From assembly GCF_010586825.1 (NCBI RefSeq), contig NZ_JAAAGB010000003.1, forward strand, positions 186,001 to 250,000: 64,000 bases of DNA, in the 5' to 3' direction. The stretch comes from Draconibacterium mangrovi (GTDB lineage Bacteria; Bacteroidota; Bacteroidia; Bacteroidales; Prolixibacteraceae). Shown here piece by piece: positions 35,191-44,523 of the stretch. Made by a program: the position numbers and the translations under genes. The notes beneath the pieces were generated by a model that did no database searches, was not told the DNA's origin, and was given only the letters and a program-made list of their open reading frames with translations. Position 1 is the stretch's first letter; every line of letters begins with the position of its first letter.

Positions 35191-36756
35191 ATGAAGAACT
35201 TATTCCTACCAATTTATCTTGTCGCAGTACTTTTTTTAAGTGCATGTTCAACAAAAACCAACGAGCAAAAACATCCGAACATCATTTATATTTTAGCCGA
35301 CGACATGGGCTACGGCGATGTATCGGCTTTTAACGAGCAAGGGAAAATACACACTCCGAATATCGACAAACTGGCTACTGATGGCATACGTTTTACCGAT
35401 GCACACACCACTTCGGCTGTTTGCACTCCCACCCGCTATGGCATTTTAACAGGCCGTTACAATTGGCGAAGCACATTAAAATCGGGTGTGCTTACCGGCA
35501 AATCAAAAGCACTTATTCCGCAGAGCAGGAAGACTGTGGCTAAAATGCTACAGGAAAACAACTATACAACGGCATTTATCGGAAAATGGCACCTGGGCTG
35601 GGACTGGGCCATAAAAGATGAAGCAGGTAACGGTGGAGAAGGCTGGGATCCGGATGATTTCGATAATGTTGATTTTTCGAAACCGGTGAAAAATGGTCCG
35701 AATGAATTGGGTTTTGACTATTCGTACGGGCACAGCGCCTCACTGGATATGGCTCCCTATGTTTATGTAGAGAACGGCATGCCCACACAAGTTCCCGATT
35801 CGGTGACTGTAAATACGGGCAAATACTCGTGGTGGCGCGAAGGGCCTACATCGGCCGATTTTGTTCACGAAGATGTGACGCCTAATTTTTTCCGTAAATC
35901 GTTTTCGTACATAAAACAAATATCGAAGCAGGAGAAACCGTTCTTTTTGTACCTGGCGCTGCCCTCACCTCACACACCCATTTTACCAACCGAGGAATGG
36001 CAGGATAAAAGTGGTTTAAATCCCTATGCCGATTTTGTGATGATGGTTGATGACTATGTTGGACAGCTGCAACAAATAATAAAAGAAGCAGGAATTGAAG
36101 AAAATACCATTGTGATTTTTACCAGCGATAATGGTTGTGCTCCGGCTGCAAAAATTGAGGAGATGACCGCAAAAGGCCACTATCCCAGTTACATATTCCG
36201 GGGACACAAAGCCGACATTTTTGAGGGAGGCCACCGTGTTCCGTTTATCGTAAAATGGCCGGGGAAAATTACTCCGGGATCATCGTCAGACCATACCATC
36301 TGCACCACCGACCTGATGGCAACATGCGCCGAAATTATTGGCTACCAACTGGCAGACAACGAAGGAGAAGACAGTTTCAGTTTGTTACCACTGATAGGCG
36401 AATCCACTCACAACCAGCCCATTCGTGAGGCAACCGTACACCATTCTGTTAACGGAAGTTTTGCCATTCGTAAAGGTCCGTGGAAATTGAATTTGTGCCC
36501 GGGCTCGGGCGGCTGGAGTTATCCGCGTCCGGGAAATAAGGAAGTTATTGATACACTTCCGAAATACCAGTTGTATAACCTGGAAACCGATCCGGGCGAA
36601 ACCAACAATCTCTACCTAACAAATCCGGGAAAGGCTGATGAACTAAAGTCGCTGTTGACGAAATACATCGTTGACGGACGAAGTACTCCGGGAGTACCGC
36701 AACAAAACGATCCGATCGATTTCGAATGGCAGCAGGTAGATTTTATGAATGAATAA
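35191..36756 (+). CDS. Sulfatase (formylglycine type), lipoprotein
   Basis: A 521-residue arylsulfatase-like hydrolase with a lipoprotein signal (LSAC19). Metal ligands D37-D38 lie in ADDMGYGD, and the C78-T-P-T-R motif provides the cysteine that must be oxidised to formylglycine. GKWHLGW and FTSDNGC complete the alkaline-phosphatase-superfamily site. It removes sulfate esters from polysaccharide in the periplasm or on the surface. An anaerobic or aerobic maturase is needed but is not in the window. Confidence 0.92.
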   Translation: MKNLFLPIYLVAVLFLSACSTKTNEQKHPNIIYILADDMGYGDVSAFNEQGKIHTPNIDKLATDGIRFTDAHTTSAVCTPTRYGILTGRYNWRSTLKSGVLTGKSKALIPQSRKTVAKMLQENNYTTAFIGKWHLGWDWAIKDEAGNGGEGWDPDDFDNVDFSKPVKNGPNELGFDYSYGHSASLDMAPYVYVENGMPTQVPDSVTVNTGKYSWWREGPTSADFVHEDVTPNFFRKSFSYIKQISKQEKPFFLYLALPSPHTPILPTEEWQDKSGLNPYADFVMMVDDYVGQLQQIIKEAGIEENTIVIFTSDNGCAPAAKIEEMTAKGHYPSYIFRGHKADIFEGGHRVPFIVKWPGKITPGSSSDHTICTTDLMATCAEIIGYQLADNEGEDSFSLLPLIGESTHNQPIREATVHHSVNGSFAIRKGPWKLNLCPGSGGWSYPRPGNKEVIDTLPKYQLYNLETDPGETNNLYLTNPGKADELKSLLTKYIVDGRSTPGVPQQNDPIDFEWQQVDFMNE

Positions 36757-36822
36757 AAGCAGTTAATAGCTTTCACCAGCAACAAAAAAAATATTACTAA
36801 CTGATTTTAAAGGCTCCCCATC

Positions 36823-37410
36823 CACCATTTTGAAGCCGTCGCAGGCCGACGACAGCATTTTTTTGACCATTTTGGGACCGGCGTAGGAATACGAAAGCAT
36901 TTTTTTCTCCATTTTGAAGCCGTCGTATGCCTACGACATCACTTTTTTCACCGTTTTGGATCTAGCGTAGTCATACGACAAGACTTTATTCACCTTTTTG
37001 GGACCGGCGTAGGAATACGAAAGCATTTTTTTCTCCATTTTGAAACCGTCGTATGCCTACGACATCACTTTTTTCACCGTTTTGGTGCCAGCGTAGTCAT
37101 ACGACAAGACTTTATTCACCGTTTTGGAGCTTGCGTACCAATACGAAAGCACTTTTCCCACCATTTTGAAGCTTTCGTAGGCGTACGACATCACTTTTTT
37201 CATCATTTTAGTGCTAGCGTAGTCATACGACAAGACTTTATTCACCATTTTGGAGCTAGTGTAGCAATACGAAAGCACTTTTCCCACCATTTTGAAGCCG
37301 TCGTATGCCTACGACATCACTTTTTTCATCATTTTAGTGCTAGCGTAGAGCTACGAAAGTACCTTGCTCACCAACGAGAAGCTTTCGCAGGTATACAACA
37401 GCATATTGGT
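36823..37410. repeat. 42-bp tandem repeat array, 14 units, with 126-bp higher order
   Basis: 14 consecutive 42-bp units, most starting CACCRTTTTGG/A. Units repeat in threes: 2-5-8-11 are alike (GGCGTAGGAATACGAAAGCA type), 3-6-9-12 alike (TCGTATGCCTACGACATCAC) and 4-7-10-13 alike (GCGTAGTCATACGACAAGAC), so the true period is 126 bp. Each unit has a short inverted repeat around CGTA/TACG. Read on the minus strand a 14-residue repeat (KVLSYDYASTKMVN type) appears, but in-frame TAG stops occur in several units. It fills the gap after the sulfatase. Confidence 0.9.
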
Positions 37411-37423
37411 TATCTTTTATTTT

Positions 37424-37708
37424 CTACCACAGAGTTGCGCAGAGAATTCTCGGAGTTTCAACAAGGGAAAAAGTCGCAGTCGCAGTTGGCAGTCGCAGAT
37501 TGCAATTTTACAATTGGATTTTACCACAGAGTTGCGCAGAGAAGTCATGGAGTTTCACAGAGAATGAAAGTCGCAGTCGCAGTTGGCAGTCGCAGATTGC
37601 AATTTAACAGTTTTACAATTTAACAATCTGCTTCAATCTGCTTCAATCTCACCGTCTCAGTGCTCATCGTCTCACAGTCTCAAATCTCAGTGCTCAATCT
37701 TCTTCAAT
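37424..37708 (+). repeat. Modular dispersed intergenic repeat, copy 3 (double core)
   Basis: Two cores of ACCACAGAGTTGCGCAGAGA type (37431 and 37524 region), each followed by GTCGCAGTCGCAGTTGGCAG and AGATTGCAATTT units, then a run of CAATCTGCTT and CAGTGCTCA elements. Same module order as the other copies. It lies between the tandem array and the convergent oxidoreductase gene. No coding potential. Confidence 0.8.
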
Positions 37709-38659
37709 CTAAAACTCAAATCGTCCCTGCCCCGCAGCTTTTTGGGCAGCTTCATAGGAAGCAATAATATCCTTCATGATTTCTGCGACTGGTCTGATCT
37801 GATTTAGCTGAGCAGAAACCTGTCCAATTTCCAGTTCACCTTCGTTCAGGTCGCCTTCAAACATTCCCTTTTTTGCGCGGCCACGACCAAGTAATTCGGC
37901 CATAGCCTCAGCTGTTTGTCCGGCTTTTTCGGCTTCATCAACCCGGTTAAAAAAGCTGTTCTTTACCAACCGTACCGGTGCCAGTTTTTTTAGGGCCAGT
38001 TTTGTACCGCCTTCGCCGAGTTCGGTTACCAATCGTTTAAATTCGGGGTGTGCCGACGATTCTTCCGACACGGCAAATGCCGATCCTATTTGAACACCAT
38101 CAGCCCCTAAAACCATTGCAGCCAACATCGCTTCTCCCGATCCGATTCCTCCGGCTGCCAACAAGGGTAAACTGGTAGCTTTTCGCACCGATGGAATCAA
38201 TGTCATCGTAGTGGTTTCTTCGCGTCCGTTGTGGCCACCGGCTTCGAAACCTTCGGCAACAATAGCGTCAACACCGGCTGCCTCGCATTTACCGGCAAAA
38301 AACGAGCTCGACACCACATGGGCCACTGTAATTCCTTTGTCTTTTAACCAGCCGGTCCACTTTTTAGGACTTCCGGCCGATGTAAAAACCACCGGCACTT
38401 CGTGTGCGGCAATAATATCCATTACACGTTCGGTTTCGGGGTACATCAAAGGCACATTCACTCCAAAAGGTTTGTCGGTTGCCGCCTTCATTTTTATGAT
38501 ATGCTCCTCCAGCGTTTCGGGGTGCATCGATCCGGCGCCAATCAGTCCCAGTCCTCCGCTGTTACTCACTGCCGAGGCCAGTTTCCATCCCGAACACCAA
38601 ACCATTCCCCCTTGAATTACGGGGTATTTTATATTGAATAGATTACAAATACGGTTCAT
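37709..38659 (-). CDS. FMN-dependent nitronate monooxygenase / FabK-like oxidoreductase
   Basis: A 316-residue TIM-barrel flavoprotein. Conserved stretches are YPVIQGGMVW at the N-terminus, SNSGGLGLIGAGS, AEGFEAGGHNGREE and AAGGIGSGEAMLAAMVLGADGVQIGSAF for FMN phosphate binding. Members are either nitronate monooxygenases or enoyl-ACP reductase II (FabK); sequence alone does not separate them. The SSSFFAGKCEAAGVDAIVAEG arrangement is shared by both. It stands alone with repeats downstream. Confidence 0.85.
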   Translation of the reverse strand: MNRICNLFNIKYPVIQGGMVWCSGWKLASAVSNSGGLGLIGAGSMHPETLEEHIIKMKAATDKPFGVNVPLMYPETERVMDIIAAHEVPVVFTSAGSPKKWTGWLKDKGITVAHVVSSSFFAGKCEAAGVDAIVAEGFEAGGHNGREETTTMTLIPSVRKATSLPLLAAGGIGSGEAMLAAMVLGADGVQIGSAFAVSEESSAHPEFKRLVTELGEGGTKLALKKLAPVRLVKNSFFNRVDEAEKAGQTAEAMAELLGRGRAKKGMFEGDLNEGELEIGQVSAQLNQIRPVAEIMKDIIASYEAAQKAAGQGRFEF

Positions 38660-38787
38660 ACTTTCTTTTCAAAACAATAAACTATTGAAATAACAAATAA
38701 ACACCATGCTGAACGATTGAACGATAGCAGAGGTTCAAAAAAAATAATGCTTATAAGAATCAGGAGTGATGCGTCTGTTCTCTGAAA

Positions 38788-39597
38788 CTACTTTTTATGA
38801 CCGGCAGACTCATCATCCTCAATGATATTTTCTTCCAGAATTTGCACCAGCGTTTCTTTTGACAAGCGGCGTTTAATTTCACCTTTTTGTGCAACAGAAA
38901 TTGATCCTCGTTCTTCCGAAACGACAATACACAGTGCATCGGTATTTTCTGTCATGCCAACAGCTGCACGGTGGCGAAGCCCCAGCGCTTTATCCAGTTC
39001 CTTTTGTGTTAGCGGAAGAATACATCCTGCAGCAACAATACGGTTTCCTTTAATAATTATAGCTCCGTCGTGCAGCGGCGAGTTTTTGAAAAATATAGTG
39101 CGTATAAGCGCCGACGATATTTTTGCATTGATCCTTTCTCCGGTATTGATCTGGTCGTTTAATTCGTTTTCATCCGCAATAACAATCAGCGCACCGGTTT
39201 TTGTTTTCCCCATCGACTGGCAGGCGTCAACAATACTGTCAATCTGCTGCTGATTAATGCTCTTTGGTTTCCCCTGTCCAAACAACTTGTCGAGCATCAA
39301 TATCTTATTCACATTATAATTGGTACCGATAAACAGCAGGAATTTTCTAATTTCGGGGTGAAAAACGATAATAAGCGCAATAGCACCCACACCAATAAAA
39401 TAACCCATTATCGATCCCAGCAGCTCCATGTTCAGCGCTTTCACCGTAAGCCAAACCAGGTACAGCGAAAACAGCCCGATAACAATATTAAAAGCTACCG
39501 TTCCTTTTATCAGGCGGTAAAGCTGGTAAAGCAAAAAAGCCACCAGCAGAATATCGAGAATATCAAGAAATCGTATGGTTATAAATGCCAGCATCAA
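38788..39597 (-). CDS. cdaA: Diadenylate cyclase CdaA
   Basis: A 269-residue membrane c-di-AMP synthase. Three hydrophobic segments fill residues 5-85, followed by the DAC domain with FFKNSPLHDGAIII (DGA) and GLRHRAAVGMTE (RHR), the ATP-binding signatures. c-di-AMP controls potassium and turgor. Its start overlaps the folP stop by four bases, an order known in Bacteroidota. An MscS channel earlier in the window is a separate osmotic component. Confidence 0.93.
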   Translation of the reverse strand: MMLAFITIRFLDILDILLVAFLLYQLYRLIKGTVAFNIVIGLFSLYLVWLTVKALNMELLGSIMGYFIGVGAIALIIVFHPEIRKFLLFIGTNYNVNKILMLDKLFGQGKPKSINQQQIDSIVDACQSMGKTKTGALIVIADENELNDQINTGERINAKISSALIRTIFFKNSPLHDGAIIIKGNRIVAAGCILPLTQKELDKALGLRHRAAVGMTENTDALCIVVSEERGSISVAQKGEIKRRLSKETLVQILEENIIEDDESAGHKK

Positions 39598-40472
39598 ATG
39601 ATTGTTGCTTTAATTTCACAAAATATTTTTACGGCCTCAACCGCTTCTTTTACGTCGTGTACACGCAAAATGTCGGCCCCGCCCATTAATGCCAGGGTGT
39701 TGGCCACCGAAGTGCCGTTAAGTGCTGTTTCGGGCTGGGCATCCAATGCTTTCCAGATCATCGATTTACGGCTTAATCCCACCATCACCGGAAGCTGGTA
39801 CACTTTAAATGCATCGAGTTTATTTAATAACTCGTAATTATGGTCGAGTGTTTTTCCAAATCCAAAACCGGGATCGAGAATCACTTCTTTTACACCCAGT
39901 TTATTGAGCTTTTTTACGCGCTCGGCAAAATACTGTGCCACTTCCCGGATCAGGTCGTCGTACTGCGGATCTTCCTGCATATTTAACGGCGTTCCTTTTA
40001 TATGCGACAGAATGTATGGAACCTGCAATTTCCCAACGGTTTCAAACATATTGCTATCGAGCGATCCTCCCGAAATATCGTTAATGATGATTGGCCCCAC
40101 CTCATCGATTACACGAACTGCTACCCACGAGCGAAAAGTATCAACCGAAAGCGCCACATCGGGAAAAGCCTTATGGATTGCCTTTACTGCCGGTAACAGA
40201 CGCGCCAGTTCTTCTTTTGTTGAAACCGTTTTTGATCCCGGACGTGTGGAAACCGCTCCCACATCAATAATTCCGGCGCCATCGGCAACCATTTGCTCAA
40301 CGGCCTTTAACATGGTGGTTTCGTCTTCCATTTTTCCACCATCGAAAAACGAATCGGGCGTAATATTTATAATTCCGGCAACCACCGGAATGGATAAATC
40401 AACTTCTTTTTCGCCAAGATGTAATGTACTGTTTCGTTTAAGGAACTTACCCGCAGACTGCGTAATCAACAT
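39594..40472 (-). CDS. folP: Dihydropteroate synthase
   Basis: A 292-residue TIM-barrel enzyme joining pABA to dihydropterin pyrophosphate in folate synthesis. Signatures are GIINITPDSFFDGG, DVGAVSTRPGS, ILDPGFGFGKT and VGLSRKSMI. This is the target of sulfonamides. It is translationally coupled to cdaA by a four-base overlap. A TACATTTG box lies upstream at 40531-40538. Confidence 0.95.
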   Translation of the reverse strand: MLITQSAGKFLKRNSTLHLGEKEVDLSIPVVAGIINITPDSFFDGGKMEDETTMLKAVEQMVADGAGIIDVGAVSTRPGSKTVSTKEELARLLPAVKAIHKAFPDVALSVDTFRSWVAVRVIDEVGPIIINDISGGSLDSNMFETVGKLQVPYILSHIKGTPLNMQEDPQYDDLIREVAQYFAERVKKLNKLGVKEVILDPGFGFGKTLDHNYELLNKLDAFKVYQLPVMVGLSRKSMIWKALDAQPETALNGTSVANTLALMGGADILRVHDVKEAVEAVKIFCEIKATII

Positions 40473-40530
40473 AAGAACTGGGCTTTTTTGTTTAACAAAT
40501 CATTAACTATCTATTAATTGTCGTTAACTA

Positions 40531-40538
40531 CAAATGTA
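40531..40538 (-). promoter_or_regulatory. Candidate -7 promoter box of folP-cdaA
   Basis: TACATTTG on the minus strand, 58 bases before the folP start, fits TAnnTTTG. The 192-base divergent gap to the DUF1599 gene holds no gene. Confidence 0.4.
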
Positions 40539-40664
40539 GAATAAAACAGGCCAAATTTGCCATTTTTTCATACTTTTATCCGGCAATTTTAGCATACAAA
40601 AATATACAGAACTTAACGAATTGAGCACAATTGGCTCAAGAAGAAGAAAAAAAGACACATAATA

Positions 40665-41210
40665 ATGGACAGAACAAACCAGCAATACGACCAGGTAATT
40701 TCAATATGCCGTAATATATTTTCGAAGAAAATGACCGATTACGGAACAGCATGGCGAATATTGCGTCCTACCTCTCTTACCGACCAGATTTACATTAAAG
40801 CACAGCGCATACGAAGCATTGAAGAAAAAGGTGTTACAAAAGTTGACGAAGGCGTAAAACCTGAATTCATTGGTATTATTAATTACTGTATTATGGGCTT
40901 AATTCAGCTGGAATTAGGAACATCTGACCAGGAAGTACCCCATGAAAAAATTCAGGAGCTTTACGACAAATATTTTAACGAGGCCAAAACGCTTATGATG
41001 GATAAAAACCACGATTATGGCGAGGCCTGGCGAAATATGCGCATCAGTTCGTACACCGATCTGATTTTAATGAAAATACAACGCACAAAACAAATAGAAG
41101 ATAATCAAGGGAAAACACTTATATCGGAAGGAATTGATGCCAATTATATGGACATGATCAATTACTCTGTGTTTGCCATGATTAAAATTGAATTTGAAAA
41201 CAAAGAATAA
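40665..41210 (+). CDS. DUF1599-domain protein
   Basis: A 181-residue soluble protein of two similar halves, each with KMTDYGTAWRILRPTSLTDQIYIKAQRI or KNHDYGEAWRNMRISSYTDLILMKIQRT. This duplication defines DUF1599. Its function is unknown; the DYGxAWR motifs resemble nucleotide-binding or NTP-pyrophosphohydrolase-like helices. It precedes the DoxX gene by 8 bases in an order common in Bacteroidota, next to tpiA and folP. Confidence 0.88.
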   Translation: MDRTNQQYDQVISICRNIFSKKMTDYGTAWRILRPTSLTDQIYIKAQRIRSIEEKGVTKVDEGVKPEFIGIINYCIMGLIQLELGTSDQEVPHEKIQELYDKYFNEAKTLMMDKNHDYGEAWRNMRISSYTDLILMKIQRTKQIEDNQGKTLISEGIDANYMDMINYSVFAMIKIEFENKE

Positions 41211-41218
41211 ACTCGCCT

Positions 41219-42343
41219 ATGAATATTGTTAAGCAACTCGCACGAATTCTTTTTGGTATTGTTTTTATTTTCTCCGGATTTGTAAAAGGAGTCGATCCGT
41301 GGGGATCGGCCTATAAATTTACCGACTACTTTAATGCCATGGGGCTCGACTGGTTGCTTTGGGCAGCCTTTCCGCTGGGAGTTTTGCTGGCATTTGCCGA
41401 GTTTGCCATTGGGGTGGCTTTTTTATTTAACTGGCGAATGCGTTTGTTTTCGTGGCTGGGTTTATTATTTATGGCCTTTTTTACACCTTTAACACTTTGG
41501 ATTGCACTAAAGAATCCGGTTACCGACTGCGGTTGTTTTGGCGATGCACTGGTGATTTCAAACTGGGAAACATTTTATAAAAACCTTGTATTTATTACAC
41601 TGGCAATTATTGTTGTGGTGAATCGAAAATGGTATGCTGAGAAAGTAAAAAGTATAGTTCCGGGCATACTTAGTATCGGTGTTTTTATCGTGTACTTCGG
41701 CATTGTTTACCACTCATACAACCACTTGCCGGTTTTCGATTTCAGACCGTACAAAGTGGGCACCAATATTCCGGAAGCCATGAGCATTCCCGATGATGCA
41801 CCACAGGAAATCTACGAGAATATATTTTATTACAAGAACAAAAATAACGGTGAAGTGAAAGAATTCACCGAAGAAAATTATCCCTGGCAGGACACCACCA
41901 ACTGGGAATACCACGACATGGAATCGAATTTGGTGCAGGAAGGTTACGAACCGCCAATTCATGATTTCACAATCGAATCGCCCGAAGGAGATGACATAAA
42001 AGACTTCTTTATTTACGATGAGAACTATGTGTTTATGCTCGTAGCTTACGACCTGCATAAAACCAGTACTAAGTCGCAGGAAGAGATTAACACATTAGCG
42101 CATTGGGCCATGGATAAAGGATATTCGTTTGTTTGCCTCACCTCTACTCTACAGGAAGAAGCAATGGAATTTGCCGAGCAAAACGACGCGCCTTACGAGT
42201 TCTTTAATTGCGACGAAATTACCTTAAAAACGATGATTCGCTCGAACCCGGGATTGATCGTAATGAAAGACGGAACCATTCTGGATAAATGGCATTACAA
42301 CGACATTCCATTACCGGAAGCGGTTGAGGCTGAATTTGAGTAG
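41219..42343 (+). CDS. DoxX-type membrane protein (BT_3928-like)
   Basis: A 374-residue protein. About four membrane segments in the first 165 residues form a DoxX/MauE-like core (RILFGIVFIFSGFVKGVDPWGSAYKF) with C103-G-C105 region TDCGCFG. The C-terminal half is periplasmic and thioredoxin-like without a CxxC, ending IVMKDGTILDKWHYNDIPLP. The family is uncharacterised; a thiol-redox membrane role is an inference. It forms a pair with DUF1599. Confidence 0.8.
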   Translation: MNIVKQLARILFGIVFIFSGFVKGVDPWGSAYKFTDYFNAMGLDWLLWAAFPLGVLLAFAEFAIGVAFLFNWRMRLFSWLGLLFMAFFTPLTLWIALKNPVTDCGCFGDALVISNWETFYKNLVFITLAIIVVVNRKWYAEKVKSIVPGILSIGVFIVYFGIVYHSYNHLPVFDFRPYKVGTNIPEAMSIPDDAPQEIYENIFYYKNKNNGEVKEFTEENYPWQDTTNWEYHDMESNLVQEGYEPPIHDFTIESPEGDDIKDFFIYDENYVFMLVAYDLHKTSTKSQEEINTLAHWAMDKGYSFVCLTSTLQEEAMEFAEQNDAPYEFFNCDEITLKTMIRSNPGLIVMKDGTILDKWHYNDIPLPEAVEAEFE

Positions 42344-42600
42344 AGAGTTGCGAGTTACTAGCTGCGAGCTGCGAGTTAGAAGTTAACAGTCGCAGTTATC
42401 AGTCGCAGTTATCAGTTGTTTTTACCGCAGAGTTACGCGGAGAAATCACGGAGTTTCGCAGAGAAAATAAACAGCAGACTGCGGAGAATTACAATTTATC
42501 AGTTTTACAATTTAACAATGCCGAGGTTCAAGAATCCAGCATCAAGAATCCAGAATCCAGTATCTAGCATCCAGTATCCAGCTTCTCATTCCTCCAATTT
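42344..42600 (+). repeat. Modular dispersed intergenic repeat, copy 4
   Basis: Starts with GAGTTACTAGCTGCGAGCTG units, then AACAGTCGCAGTTATCAGTC, then the core ACCGCAGAGTTACGCGGAGA with CACGGAGTTTCGCAGAGA, and ends with ATCCAG(C/T)AT-type simple repeats. Module order parallels copy 1 read on the minus strand. Together with the following promoter it fills the 372-base gap before tpiA. Confidence 0.8.
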
Positions 42601-42667
42601 TAAATAAACAAATAGTTAATAATATTTAAGCATTATATTCAATACCCCGCGAATCAATAATTTCGGT

Positions 42668-42675
42668 TAAATTTG
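42668..42675 (+). promoter_or_regulatory. Candidate -7 promoter box of tpiA
   Basis: TAAATTTG, matching TAnnTTTG, 40 bases upstream of the tpiA ATG. Confidence 0.5.
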
Positions 42676-42715
42676 TGGTCGATTTTGAAAATCTAATAAA
42701 CTAAAATTCAATAAT

Positions 42716-43474
42716 ATGAGACAAAAGATAGTTGCAGGAAACTGGAAATGTAACACAACCTTACAAGAAGGTGTTGAGTTGGCAAAAGCTGTTGACGCGA
42801 TTGTAGCAAGCGAAGGTGCTGACGATGTTGTTGTTGTATTGGGAACACCATTTACACACATTACAAAAGTAGTTGAATCGGTAAATACCGACAGAATTGG
42901 CGTTGCTGCACAAAACTGTGCTGCCGAAGCTAAAGGAGCTTTCACTGGTGAAGTTTCTGCTGAGATGGTAAAATCAACAGGTGCTGAGTACGTAATTTTA
43001 GGTCACTCTGAGCGTCGTGAATACTACGGTGAAACCAGCGAGATCCTGAACAAAAAAGTTGCACTTGCATTAGAGAACGGATTAACTCCGATTTACTGCT
43101 GTGGTGAAGCTTTGGATATTCGCGAAGCCGGTACACACAACGAATATGTTGTTAATCAATTGGAAGAAACAGTTTTCCAACTGTCAGCCGAAGATTTCAA
43201 AAAAATCGTTATTGCTTACGAACCAATCTGGGCAATCGGAACTGGTGTAACAGCAAGCTCAGACCAGGCACAGGATATGCACGCTAACATTCGCGCTGCT
43301 ATTGCTGCTAAATTTGGTGAAGAAGTTGCTGAAGAAACTTCAATCCTTTACGGTGGTAGCTGTAAAGCAAGTAACGCAAACGAATTATTCGCCAACAAAG
43401 ATGTTGACGGAGGTTTGATTGGTGGTGCTTCGTTAAAAGCTGAAGACTTCATCGGAATCATCAACGGTTTCTAG
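42716..43474 (+). CDS. tpiA: Triosephosphate isomerase
   Basis: A 252-residue TIM barrel interconverting glyceraldehyde-3-phosphate and dihydroxyacetone phosphate. K11 (NWKCN), H97 (ILGHSERR) and E169 ([11 protein letters not shown]) are the catalytic residues, with YGGS binding phosphate. Codon use is strongly biased to few codons, as for a highly expressed gene. A perfect hairpin terminator follows. Confidence 0.97.
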   Translation: MRQKIVAGNWKCNTTLQEGVELAKAVDAIVASEGADDVVVVLGTPFTHITKVVESVNTDRIGVAAQNCAAEAKGAFTGEVSAEMVKSTGAEYVILGHSERREYYGETSEILNKKVALALENGLTPIYCCGEALDIREAGTHNEYVVNQLEETVFQLSAEDFKKIVIAYEPIWAIGTGVTASSDQAQDMHANIRAAIAAKFGEEVAEETSILYGGSCKASNANELFANKDVDGGLIGGASLKAEDFIGIINGF

Positions 43475-43500
43475 AAAACAATCATATTGCAAAATATTTT

Positions 43501-43537
43501 AAAGCCATTTTCTGCACAGTCAGAAAATGGCTTTTTA
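43501..43537 (+). terminator. Terminator after tpiA
   Basis: Perfect 14-bp stem: AAAGCCATTTTCTG (43501-43514) with CAGAAAATGGCTTT (43521-43534), loop CACAGT, then T residues. Confidence 0.88.
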
Positions 43538-43768
43538 GCTAACAATAAGCTGTTAGTTAGCTATTTTATATAGATAATTACTACATTTATCCCCGTTCTT
43601 TCGAAACATCTGCTAGGGTCGCGTTGTTATTCAAAAAGGGCACAGGTTTATTCGTTTATGTCAAACTTTTTATTACATGAAACGAGCATGTAAACAGCAC
43701 ACGCAAGAGGGTTATAAAAACGCGTGCGAATTACATACTAAACCGCTAAAAGAAAACAATTTTATTGT

Positions 43769-44200
43769 ATGAAAAAACTGGTATTATTAGTCATTTTGTT
43801 CACCTCATTATGCATTATCAGTTGTAATTCTTCTAATAAGTCGGAAGAGATAGCCTCATACACCTACGAGGAGAAAAAAGTTGAAATGAGCAATGCCTTA
43901 CGGGTAAAAATTCCGGATTGGGTAAAAGAAGGAAAAGTTTGCTACGGATTGGTAATTCAAATTACAAAAGAAAGAAAACCGATAACCGGAAAACCTGTTA
44001 AAGCCAAAGTAGTACAAATTGATGAGAACTCGGTAAAAATGAAAGCCCTTGAAACGGTAATTCTTTACGAAGGGCCAGATCGCAACCTGAAAGGAATAAA
44101 CAAAGGCCAGGTTTGGGACGAAAAAGAAGGCGACCTTTACCTAACATTTGACGAAGCAGTTGAGGCACTTAAAAAAATGGAGATTTATAAGCCGGATTGA
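43769..44200 (+). CDS. Hypothetical lipoprotein
   Basis: A 143-residue protein with a lipoprotein signal (LCIISC19). The mature part has KVCYGLVIQITKERKPITGKPVKAKVV, suggestive of a small beta domain, and no known family. It sits alone between a terminator and a regulatory region. Function unknown. Confidence 0.6.
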   Translation: MKKLVLLVILFTSLCIISCNSSNKSEEIASYTYEEKKVEMSNALRVKIPDWVKEGKVCYGLVIQITKERKPITGKPVKAKVVQIDENSVKMKALETVILYEGPDRNLKGINKGQVWDEKEGDLYLTFDEAVEALKKMEIYKPD

Positions 44201-44410
44201 TTCTACTCTGAAATTGAAAACACTACAAAATCATTATTAAACCTGTAAAACCCGATTTTCATTCTTTTCCAATACATAACACACTGTTCGTCTGCTACGA
44301 AACATAAAAAAACAATAGATTTAGTCCAAACTACATAAAATGCTATTAAGAAATAACAGATTTCTTGTATCTTCAACCTTTCAGAATAATTGAAAATAAA
44401 TTTATTGCAT

Positions 44411-44442
44411 TTTAGGGGTATTAAAAGTGTACCCTAAATTTG
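44411..44442 (+). promoter_or_regulatory. Promoter with overlapping inverted repeat before the TonB locus
   Basis: TAAATTTG at 44435-44442 matches TAnnTTTG. An inverted repeat TTTAGGG (44411-44417) and CCCTAAA (44432-44438) overlaps it, separated by 14 bases. A regulator bound there would control the exported beta-propeller gene and probably the genes behind it. Confidence 0.5.
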
Positions 44443-44523
44443 TATGAAATTTGATAAGGTAGAATGAACAATCATTTCTACTACTTTCGGCAAAAACGAG
44501 ATGAAAAAACAAGGAATGTGTAT

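Noticed and set aside
37057-37290. A 77-residue minus-strand frame with 14-residue repeats
   Set aside because: It is open only because the repeat unit is 42 bp. Neighbouring units have TAG stops in the same frame, no promoter is visible, and the repeat continues beyond both ends. Listed as repeat, not as gene.
36823-37410. CRISPR array
   Set aside because: Units are contiguous 42-bp repeats with no unique spacers of constant size, and no cas genes are in the window.
42416-42607. Short plus-strand frame before tpiA
   Set aside because: Made of CACAGAG core and ATCCAG simple repeats; repetitive Pro-Ala-Ser translation is a by-product of the repeat.
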